Below, one piece after another: positions 44,101 through 56,100 of a stretch of 64,000 bases of DNA (position 1 is its first letter; each line of letters starts with the position of its first letter). The stretch lies in the NCBI GenBank assembly GCA_004794655.1, contig SMMW01000061.1:62001-126000 (forward strand), given 5' to 3'. The DNA is from Marisa cornuarietis. Taxonomy: Eukaryota > Mollusca > Gastropoda > Architaenioglossa > Ampullariidae. The notes beneath the pieces were generated by a model that was given only the letters and a program-made list of their open reading frames with translations, had not been told where the DNA came from and did no database searches. Both the position numbers and the translations under genes were made by a program.

Positions 44101-47100
44101 ATGCAATCTATAAGTATAGAATGAATTGTATAAATATAAAATGCAATCTATAAGTATAAAATGCAATGTATAGCTATAGAATGCAATCTATAAGTATAGA
44201 ATGAATTGTATAAATATAAAATGCAATCTATAAGTATAAAATGCTATGTATAGCTATACATTGCATTCTATAATTATACATTGCAATGTATAGCTAGAAA
44301 TAGCAAATTTGAGAAAATTCCCCTCTTGGCGCCCCATATGCTTCCCAATCCACAAACATACACTGCTTCCCAGTCCGTAAACATACTCACACTGCTTTCC
44401 AGTCCACAAGCATACTCACACTGCCTCCCAGTCCACAACCATAGGATGATACAGAACAGCAACAGAAGAAAAAGACCAACAATAAGATAAAGAAATAGGA
44501 GATGGAGATGGAAAGAAAGGGGACATATTGAAACTGCACAGAAGAATGATGAAGGAAACATAAATATGGTAGGTGCAACAAGAAACACCTGCTGGGGAGG
44601 AAAAGGTATTTTACTGTGGTCATACACTGTTGTTACATACCAATATTGTTATACACCTGCGGCTGTGTTTGTGCTTGTGGCTTTTTGCTAGAAACACTTC
44701 CGTTGACAGGTGGAGGGTGACTGTCAAAACAAAACAAAACAAATCTTCCATTTCAAGACTTCACAGACTTGTAGTTAGTAAAAGATTCAAAAACATTTTG
44801 TCTAATGTTAACTTGGTGGCAGGAAATTTTTTGCTAGCTAGATAAGTTTTGAAAACCAAACACAGGAAATCATTGGCAATCATGCTGAATACTACAACTG
44901 ATTTTTTTTTTTACAAAGCATTTTACTGCAAAGCCCATTTCACTTACCACATGTTTTGAACTGACAGCCCTAACACTTTACTTCAATGCATGCCCCTCAT
45001 GTTAACCATAACCAGCCGGACACTTTACATTTGTTGGTGTTTGTCACTTAATGCCAAGCAACCAGTCACTTCGTCCCCTGAAATGCCTTACCATTATGTT
45101 GTTGGGGGGTTTCTTTGTCAGGGCAGTCTTAAAGCAGTTAGCTGCTACATGGTCATATCTGATCATATGATAACAGTTACTAACTCTTCACTAACACTAA
45201 TGATGTTGTTTTAAAGTCAGCAAAACTAGAAAAAGATTCAAACATTGCTGATAGGTCAAATTGACAATACATACCTCTCTCTCTCCTCCGCATACTCTTT
45301 AGCTGAAACAAACAGAATCTCAGAATATATGCCATTTTCTCCATGAAGCCACACACTATATTCACACTCTCTGTGTACTTTCGTCTAATTCAACTTTCTC
45401 AACCCTCCTGCTCATCAGTAACAAATACAGTGCTCTCTTTGTTGAGCAAGATTTTAACTCAAGTCCCTTTCCAAAATACTGCAATGCAAAATTATTTACA
45501 TCTTACAATAAACATGCTTTAGATTATGCTTTCAGTTAATTCTGATTTATCTTTTGGCCAACTCTACACTGCTGTATGTAAGACTTTAACCTGGATAGCA
45601 GTGACTATGTAAAACAAACTATAGACCACAGATAAGCTTCTACAAAAAAGCACTTATTCTTAGATTAGATTTCTCATAAATATACAAAAGAGATTACAGG
45701 CATTTAGCCTTTTTGTGCTATGACAACTGTAGTATTTTGCTTCAACATATCATGTTTGCAATATAGAGATCTATATTGATGTATTGCTACTAAGATCTTT
45801 ATTCACTAGATTCTCAAAAAACATCTGATGCATATTCATTTAGATAAATGATAATGAAATCCAATGATGAGAAACATGGTTTCTAAAGCATTCGTCACTG
45901 GGGTGAGGTGTTGTCGGTCATGTTTGGTATGCCTACGTACACAGTATCATAATGCTATTACTGGTTAATTTTGCATTACTGAAATATTTGTTACTAATAT
46001 ATTGAAACAATTATTGCAACAGGTGCAAAATATGGATGAATTTTACAAGAAAGAAAGATTTTTACCACCTTAAGCCATCTGACATTTATGGAAAAGGCTA
46101 CTGTCTGTGTTCAGATCATTTTGAGGAAAGTTAGTACAACTGTCCACCCCCCCCAAAAAAAAAGTCTTGTGTGGAATGCTGTACCTACAGTTTAAATGAC
46201 AAGGACATTAGTGATAGAGTAAATAACATTGTCAGTTCCAATAACTTTGATTATGATAACTATAGTGACCCTTTAGCCATTTCATGTCTACAATCACCAC
46301 CAAAAAAAACAAATGTTTAAACATTGCAGAAGAAAATGTGTTGCATTATATATTTCAGGATATCTTGTAAAAAAAAGTTGATGGGAAAGATTTGTGATCA
46401 ATGTAAAACAACTATTGCAGGATCTCTCACATAATCAGAATCAGAAAAGTTTCTTATAAACAAGCAGTTTGGTGGACTCTATAATCCAAGTAAAATTCTG
46501 AGCGAGACAGTTAAGATTTTCGAGTGTGCCTATTGCAAAAATATTGACAAGTTACTTCCTGGCAAAAAAGTTAAATGTCAGTTGATTCGACTTCTTTGGG
46601 GAGAGCTAATGAGCACTGACCTCTGTTGTCCACTTGGTGCATGTGATGTGAAAGGGAGTGTGATAAATCTATTTATCAATGTTTGCCTTAATTTGTCTCT
46701 GACAGATAGCTTTGTGTCCTTTTCTGACAAAGGAACAAAACGAAATAGAAAAATACTGAAGTTACATTATTTGTAGGCTTTCAAAATAAAGTACTTTAAA
46801 ATTGTTTTAGAACAGTCTGAAAGAAAATGTTGTAAATATTTATTTAAAGTACATAAATGTGAAGGAAAATGGTCCCTTTGAGTCTTTCTGTATATTTCGT
46901 AGCAACCCTTGCTGTTTTCTTTAAATTGTCCACCTATGTGCTTACAATAAGGGATATGAATGTAAATACATAGATCTTTTTATTACTAATATCATGATTT
47001 GTGTGAGAATTTACTGCTGCATGCTTGTATGTCAAATATGTAAACAGAAATCTATGTCTCAACATGTGAACAAGTCTTCTTATTGTGAGCATGTTTGTGT

Positions 47101-50100
47101 CATGTTTATATTCATGTGTAAGTCTGTTTTTAACTTCTCTTCTCATATTCATAAATTAGAATTTTATTGGTTTTAAATAAATGCAAATTTGTGCTCATGG
47201 ATTTGCTGTTTGAATTTATAAAAGTTATCCTTTTTAAATATAGTCAGCTGTCATACATGTAGTCAAGCTCTCCCAAACTCCCCTCATCTAAGCAATTCCC
47301 ATGAATAAAAGACATAAAAACCTGTTGTTAGATGAAAGTCATTTCATATCACAAACACCTAGACATTCACTCTGAAGATAAACGCTGCTAGCGACGACTT
47401 TGTGTAGTAGTAGTGGTTGATGGCCGCAACTGTCGCGTAACATCAAGCTTCAAAGGGACGAAACTGTGTGAATACTTTTCTTAACTAAGCAAGTAAACAC
47501 AAAGAATGAGTTGACCCTCTCTATATCTAGTCTCTGCTGTCATTTTAGAGGGGTTAGCATGAGGTCAGTACACGACAGTAGCTGAGTGCCATCACAGTCT
47601 CTGCACACCTCCGCCTGTTGCTGCGCCATTTGTGTCATGGCCGCCCACTGTTCCCGTGTTTACTGAATATGATTAATGCATAAAAGTCTTCTGTCACACG
47701 CATTACAAAGATGACAGGAGGAGGCCTTTGACTCCTGAGCTCAGAAAAGCCGATCCTACACAAAACTACTGCTATTCTTACTAATACTGGCAAAACGAAA
47801 AAATATCGCACTGAACAACAAGCTATTAACGAGATAAACAATCTTCAAATATAAAAAACACGAGAAATGAAATAACGAGGTCAACTCCGGGGGTAGCGGG
47901 GGAGGTGACTGCCCGACACTGCAGGGTTTGAGTGCTGGACAGTGCGACCACCACCACCACCACCAACCTCTACCCGTCCTGCCGTCCGTGCTGCCACTCA
48001 TACTGCAACATGGCGGCACAGACGGTGGATGTCGATACATCACTTGACAGGAAAAACAACGGTAAACCTGCACCAATTATTTACCATGTGTGATGCCTTT
48101 CATGGATGACATGAAAACTGAGGCTGATGATGACCTGAAAGATGCTGCATCTTAGACTTAAGTGACAAGTCACTGCGACACACCGTTCAACCGGTCGACT
48201 CTCAGGTAAGAGAATGGCGGGCAGGAGACAAGTGGCCGGTGCCTGCCTGACTGCTGCTACAGGCTGCTCTTTACATCCACACAAGCCACAGCCTACCCCT
48301 GGAAAAGTCGATAGCTCTACCCTGACAGCCTGCCAGCATCTACACCTGGCTTGATGACGTCACACGCCGTTACCACCTGACCCTAACTCTAATCCCCCTT
48401 CTCAAAACAACCCCCCCCCCGCCTACTTTATTATTTGATGATACACAATCACACACATATTTTCTCCAGTTGTTGAGTTTTCCTCTTTTTGCAGAAAATC
48501 ATTTCTTCTCTTTGCGAAGTTGTATGGTGGTGCATGTGTTTACTCATGGACTGATGGACGTGGGCTTTACTTGTCACTAGACTCCACGTGTTGCCAACAA
48601 ATCCTTTTTCGAAAACGCAACCTAAACATTTTATACAAATGCCATAAAATGTTTTAGTAATCATACTTGACAGGGGCAGAACACACAACACGGGACATGT
48701 ACACAGGTCTTACCGTTAGCCTGACGTCGCCGACAGATGAAGCAGACGAGGATGATAAGAAGAGTGACGATGATAGTGGCGCAGACGCAAGCAATGATGA
48801 TCACATCTCTCTCTATGAGGATGCCTCTATTTTCTGGGTTTGCTGTTAACAGAATTAAAGGCATCAGGCTCGCACGGTGTGTACGATGTTAATGTCCCTC
48901 CACTTTCACCTTTAACCTGTACGCTGCACTCATGCACCCAGCAAAATATCCGATTTCACCGCAAAACTCTCGTGCTTCATGCACCCTGCGAAATATCTCA
49001 TTCCTTTCCAACCCCACACATCCCCTACCCACACCCTTGTCAGGTGAGACAAACTGGTGGTACCCCCTCCCGCAAAACCGCTAAACTTCAAATGCACTGA
49101 TGACAGAGGCGGCCTTTCGGGCGGGGGGGGGGGTGGTAACTAAGGCAACCCCCCAGACCCAGACCCCGCGCCTGAGGGGATCCCCGCGATAGGAGATTGT
49201 GGTATATACGGTATATAGTCTACGCTTACGCCTCTCGGCCCCCGTATATGACACTCACCCACCTACTGAATGGCCGCCTCTCAATGTTCAAACAATTTAT
49301 TTCCTAACTTCCGTTCCTATAAAAAAGTTTCTACGCTTTGAGACTCTTCTGCGTCTGCTCAAGCTGCTCTGTCTGGCAGTAGGCAGGCTGCTAGTGGTGT
49401 GGCTGACGGCCGTCAAATGGAAGCCTGGCCCATGTCACCCTCTTGGTGTCATCGCCCAAGAGCTTCATAAATGTAACTGATTCATGTACAGTTATGTGTA
49501 CAGTGCACAAGCTGTTGCATCAACAATGAATGATTTAACAAACATCTCAATCATAACTGAACTCATTTTGACATTTACATAGCAACCAGCTGAACGCCTG
49601 CTAGTCGCATTTACTGATAGTATCCGCAAACATTTCAGATTTTGGGTTTATTTGTACTTCTGGCGGACATGGCAAAAATACAGATCAATACCATCTACTT
49701 TTCTTTTTCTTCTGTGGGGAAAGGTGGTGATAGTCTAGTGGTTTCAGCAACTGAAAGGGAAGAAGAATGAAATACCACAGGCTACATAACGTACAATGGG
49801 AAGGTTGGGCTCTCGTGACTGCAGATACCACCTTGTTTAACTACATCACCTACACTCTAAGGAAAGTCTCACTAACCACAATCTAATATCCTATTTGCTA
49901 GTGCATCACGTCTCAAGTCCTTTTGCTTACAACTGACCAGGTTTACAAGACATTCACAGTCCATTCGACTTACACTGACCAGTACTCTGGACAACACCTA
50001 TGTGCTTGTATTTTACACTGCCCACAGCTACATTCAACATCCCTAAACATTTACATCTTTACTGCTGTATAACTCTGTTGTAATAGTAATTTAACGACTG

Positions 50101-53100
50101 TTCCATATTTTACACTGCCCACAGGTATATATAACATCCTTAAACATCTATGCCTTTGTATTTTACACTATCCACAGCTATATACAGCATTCCTAAATAT
50201 CTATGCCTTTACCACTGTATTACTCATTTATAACAGCAGTTTAACGACTGTTCCATATTTTAATGGCATTGAAAGGCTCTTGGAAACTTCAACTCTAAGC
50301 AAAACAAAATGATATATAACAAAATCCATTTTACCATATTAATGAATCTTCATATAAACAAGAATTGTTTCTGTGATATATTTCTGGTCAAAAACATTTC
50401 CATACATTTAAATAAATATCCAAAACATGGGAGAAAAGCAGAGTATCAAGAGTAAAGCTATGCAGACATAGAGAGAACAGGAAGTTATACTCCCACCAAC
50501 TAATTTACACAAGCATATCAATATGTCCCACTAACTTAATCTATACAAGTGTATCAGCATGTCTCACACAGCTTAATCTACATAAGTATATCCGTATTTA
50601 CCACCCAACTTAATCTACACAAATATATCTGTATGTCCCCCACAACTTAACATCTCCTGGAGCCGGACCTCTGCTCGCAAGCATAGATTCAGATAAGTGG
50701 TCAGTTTCTCTTACTCAGAGGCCGAGTTGTCTCTTCCCTATTTTTGGTGTCCCTGATCACTCTTTAATGTTGGACCAAATCAGGGAAGCTAGCATGCACT
50801 AATATCTTCAACAATGCGGCTGCATTATCCAGGCCTGGTCCCCCTGCTGCAGATATTTCCTTATCATTTACTGACTGCACGTTACTAACATTTTGTGTTG
50901 CCAGTCACATATACATGACCTGAAAAGTTGAATCAGAAATGTGTTTACTGAGATAGCTTTAGGTGTTTGTGTAACTACTCTGTATTGCTGGATGAGCAAG
51001 AAAGCTTGCTTGTGTATACTAGTCACAGATCCTGGAAGAAGATGTTGCGGTACCTCAAAACCCTCTTGCTTCTTCAGCGTATGCATTGCTGGGTAATATT
51101 TAAGAGCAAAGGGGCATTTGCATACAACAGAGTACTATAAGCACAAGTGAGTCAGCTCTACACATGAAACAATTTTGATCCCTTGTCTTCTCTACAATGA
51201 ATTCTTTGCAACGTATGCATACTTATTCTGTCACTATGTTTTCCTGTGCAACGACACAATATTGTCCATATCTGTGCTTGGGCTTTCGAAATTCTTTATT
51301 TTCTGGGCTACTGATATCAGCCATGATACTGCTGATACTGATGCTACACATGGCTTTGCACCCAAATGGAGATGTGAATAGGCAAGGAAATCATTTTTAA
51401 CTAATTCTTGAGTCATATTTCTCCTTGGGATTTTATGTTTGATGCATTAACAAGTGATGTGAAAGGAGTCTTTTGAGTGTGATATGTGTTACCAATCAGA
51501 TAGGTCTTTATGACGCAGGCAATGAAACTGGAAGTAAAAACCAGTGTAATAAACAAATGCACAGCAACTGAGAAAGATCAGGATTCTTTTGTATTTTACA
51601 TTCCATTACTTTCTCATGTTTACAACAAAGCCTGTGATGCAAAAATGTAAATTAAAAATTCTACAGTTGTAATATTCACAGTCACTAAAGTATAACTATA
51701 AAGCACCGAGAACATACATTCAACATGTTTTATAATTTAATTAAGTACCCAATTACTTTACTCATGTCACGGACCTGCTTACCCATCCAAACTGCTGACT
51801 TTCAACAGCCACTTTGGAAAAAAAGTGTGCATGCATGTGACCACGACTAAGTGTGTATGAAAATGAAGGTGTTGATATGATGATGATGTCCATTTGTAAT
51901 GCGCAGGTATCCATTCGGAAGAATGCTCATTACGCAGCAAAAACAAAATAAATATAAAAAATAAGAAAAAAAATAAAGTAAATAAATAGATAAACACCAG
52001 GAAAGTAAAAAATAAAGACACATGTTAATTAATATTAATGTTATATAGGCTAATGATATATCCATGAGCTCATTTTGGACTGCATCTGATATTTGGGTAA
52101 AGGCGATCCTATTTATGGAACCTGCCAACTGCAGGCCGTCCACTAACTACTTGTCGTCTACCTAACATTTAGAAATACACTCATAAATATTTTATATTGT
52201 TTACAATATGAAGCTTGGCAGCCTGGTACTACTACTGTTAAGTGATACTTACAATCTGCCATTTTGCGAGGACCTGCTAGATGAGTTGGCGAATGACTGC
52301 AAGAAGTGGACACTAGCACATGCCTGTGTTTCCGCAATGACCACGCCGTCCAGTCAACCGACTAACCTCTGACCGTGTTTCTCAGCAATGTGCATTAGCC
52401 TGTACAAGTGTACAGGTAGTTCACTCTCGTGGTTGTGTGTCACGTTCTCAGATCGTCTTATCAACAATTCATGCTGCACACACCACCAGAGTCGGTATGT
52501 AAACAGATTCCTTTAGGTCTTGCTGTAGTTCTATCCCACAGCTGAAGGAATGCGAGGGCAAAATGTCTGCGTCCTGACAGAATGCAGAAGCACGCGCTGT
52601 GGTGTGTAAGCACGCACTGTGGTGTTGTGGTGTGTAAGCACGCACTGTGGTGTTGTGGTGTGTAAGCACGCTGTGAGTGACGCACTGGGTCAAACTGTGG
52701 TCTCTGCACCTACAGCTGACTTCTCACAACTCCGCAAGTTTCCCAAGGGTCGAACACCTGCACGAAGTCACTTTACCTGGAAGCTTTGTGTGAACAGCGG
52801 TCAGTGTCCAGTTACAAAATAACTAGAGGCCTCATTCAGCAGGCCAGTACGACCCCGACCCAAGCAGGCCGCCGCATTCCTAGTTTCTTCTCCGCGTTTG
52901 CGCCGCCACTAAAGTTCCCACGATCTCAGCCCCTGCCAAGTGTCGGTCTGTCCAACAGTAAAGCAGACGAGAGGGTAAACAACATGGCCTCTGAAGGCAG
53001 AACCCAGGCCAGACGACTTTTCCTACCACGATGTTCAGGATCCGACACAGCAAGAAGTGTAGAAAGAATGGCTAACACATTCCAGACAATGTCCAGTGTG

Positions 53101-56100
53101 AAAGTCTGCAGTCAAATGCCAGTGAGCAAACTAACCCTAACTTTTGTCCCCCCAACAACTTACTACAGCTCAAGGCGAAGACTGTGTGTGGGGGAAAGCA
53201 CTGCACACGTGACCTCCATTCCCCCACGTCGGCCGGCAACTGAGTGCAGGGGCGCGTGCAGCCAGCGCTGTGCCTCTGGTTGTTCCATCCACCAGACACT
53301 TTGCCTTGGGCACTGCTTTCAAGGGCGCCGACAACTTTGAACACAACACGTGTGTCAGGGGCGAGAGGGGGGGGGGAGTGTGAGCGGGCTTGAGTCGACC
53401 TGACTCCCCCGTGTCTTGTCGATGGACTATTCTCCCACAATCAAGCCGTCTTGATCTATTGGTCAGTCCACGGACGTGTGTAGGTAATACAACTTCGTGC
53501 TCAGTCCTTCTCTTTGTGGCCTTTAGGCTGGACTAGAGCTGCCCTCTAGGTTAGCAAAGTTTGAAATTTGTCTCACGAGGGACGCTGAAGCAGAAAAGTT
53601 GAAAACAAAGTTTTGATGCTGGTGATGATTGCGAACGGATGTCACGACACTAGTGTCAGCACCAACCGATGGACAGCAACTGCCACATGGCGCACAACCT
53701 CATTTACACAAAGGGGGGGGGGTGGGTGCGCTGGACTGGACTATCTGCCAACTCGACCATCAGCTGACTGGACCAAATCATCATCTATGCTATAATTCGA
53801 CCGCGAAATAAATGAACCGTGATGTACTCTCCTTTCTCCTCCTTGGATGATGCAGCTCGACCATGTGTGTGTGTGTGTGTGAGAGAGAGAGAATGAGGAC
53901 CCAAGTACAATACAAAATAAATCAGTTTTCTACGAAGTCAAACTTCTTCACATTATTTTTAATGCATTAATTGCGCTTTTATTTAAAAAAGTGTGTGTGG
54001 CCATGAGCAGTATTATTGGTGTGTTGTAATGTGTTATGCTGTAAATCCTTACATTGTAATGTGTACGCAGTACATCGTTATGTTGTAATGTGTAATCCAA
54101 TACATCACTATGATGTAATGTGTAATGCAGTACATCGTTATGTTGTAATGTATACGCAGTACATCATTATGTTGTAATGTGTACGCAGTACATCGTTATG
54201 TTATAATGTGTATGCAGTACATCGTTATGTTGTAATGTGTAATCCATCATCACTATGATGTAATGTGTAATGCAGTACATCGTTATGTTATAATGTGTAT
54301 GCAGTACATCGTTATGTTGTAATGTGTACGCAGTACATTGTTATGTTATAATGTGTATGCAGTACATCGTTATGTTGTAATGTGTAATCCATCATCACTA
54401 TGATGTAATGTGTAATGCAGTACATCGTTATGTTGTAATGTGTACGCAGTACATCGTTATGTTGTAATGTGTACGCAGTACATCGTTATGTTGTAATGTG
54501 TATGCAGTACATCGTTATGTTGTAATGTGTAATGCAGTTCATCATTGTCTCATAATGCATTATTACATTATGTTTGTAATGTGTAATGCAGTTAATTGTG
54601 TTGTAATGTGTAACACAGTTCATTATAATCTCATAATGCATCGTGCAAATTCATCATTATGTTGTAATGTTATGCAGTTCATCATTGTGTTGTGTTATGC
54701 AGTACATCATTATGTTGTAATGTGTAATGCAGTACATCATTATGTTGTAATGTGTAATGCTGTACATCATTATATTGTAATATGTTATGCTGTATACCAG
54801 TATTGCTTTATTGTCCTGAGATGCTAAATGTACAGTAATAATAAATAATAACTGAAATATTTATAAAGCACCTACTCTTGCAACTGCAATTAATGAAGCA
54901 CACATATAATTGAGTGCAGGCATTCATATGAGCGCACACACACACACACAAACAAACCAAGGATATATGATGGTAGTGGCGATGGCAAGAGAGAAAGGTA
55001 AGATTTCAGAGAGATTTTGACAGAAGAAAGGGTTTCAGTGAATATAGACTAACACTTTATTCCAGGTGAGTGGACCAGACAAAAGAGAAACAGACCCCAT
55101 GTACACAGTCTGATGGAAGGAATGCAAAGCCCGGGGGGGGGGGATCGGAAGAGAAAGGCAGTGTCTAGACCTGAAGTGAGTTGAATAGAAACGTGGGGGC
55201 AGAGAGTGCAATCTATCTTGATCTTGATGCTGCATGTTATAAGTTGACATTACTATTGTTATTAAGACACTTGCAACATTGACTTTGTATCAAATGTGTT
55301 TAGTAAAATGGAAACATTGGAGTGCAGGCAGGAGAACAGTGATGTTGTTTTCCATCTTCCAAAATATGAGCGGGCAGCATTGTTCTGAAGACAAGAACAC
55401 GGACTGTAGAGTCAGAAAGACCAGCAAGAAGAGAGTTACGATAGTCAGTGCAGGAGAACGCCATCTGGAAGGTATTTTTGGCTAATGTCTTGGAGATGAT
55501 AATATCATGTTGGCAGAATAAGAGACAAAGTGATGCGTGGGCAGAGCGTTGTCAAGTATCAGGTTCTTGGTAGAGTCGGAAATGATAATATTGTTGAGCT
55601 GGAGAGAGAAGAAGCTTTGGCTTGTGCCAATAAACTTAGCTCGGGTCTTGTTGTTACTAAGCTGAAGTCTGTTTGCTATCCAGTTGTTACTACTTCTTCA
55701 CTCATCTTCTGACAGAAAGCTGCAAGTCCCACTGGCTAAGACAAAGGCGTATGGACAGAAGTCTTTCTCATACCAACCCCCATCAACATCAAACAGATTA
55801 CCCGTCAGCCTTCAACACTCTGATTCATTTACTACCTTTAAGTCCAGATTAAGACGCATCTTTTCAGAACAATGACTTCACTGTGACCCTGTCCTGACCA
55901 TGAGCGTGTATCACGTGTGTCTGTAATTCACTGTGTGTATGAGTGAGTGTGTGTCGTACAAGTTACCGACTCTGTTATATGTCAATATGGGTGCATGGTT
56001 GTTGATGATTTAGTCTGTGTATTGTATGGTATTTGTAAAGCACACTGAGCAAATTGTTTGAAAGGCGCTACATAAATCCTCATTATTATTATTATCCAGT

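Larger units (their letters stand above)
40534..44640 (-). other. Intron i-j of the receptor gene
   Basis: Contains direct repeats at 40610-40740 and 40800-41030 (atgccatgccattat; ttcatggtaaactagtccag), the SINE tail at 41380, the 74-bp array at 42204 and the foldback element at 42893. No further exon seen. Confidence 0.5.
45303..48713 (-). other. Intron g-h of the receptor gene
   Basis: Holds the transposase fossil at 46028-46776 and, from about 47380 to 48400, a more GC-rich stretch with a possible plus-strand first exon at 48010. Elsewhere AT-rich with no exon. Confidence 0.5.

Noticed and set aside
44274..44627. 117-codon minus-strand frame with hydrophobic start
   Set aside because: Overlaps the foldback element's end and a short local repeat (ctgcttcccagtcc); no splice support and not in phase with the receptor.
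52786..53340. 184-codon plus-strand frame
   Set aside because: No domain, no splice or poly(A) support, and an overlapping minus frame of similar quality; expected in GC-rich sequence. Kept only as part of the GC-rich block.
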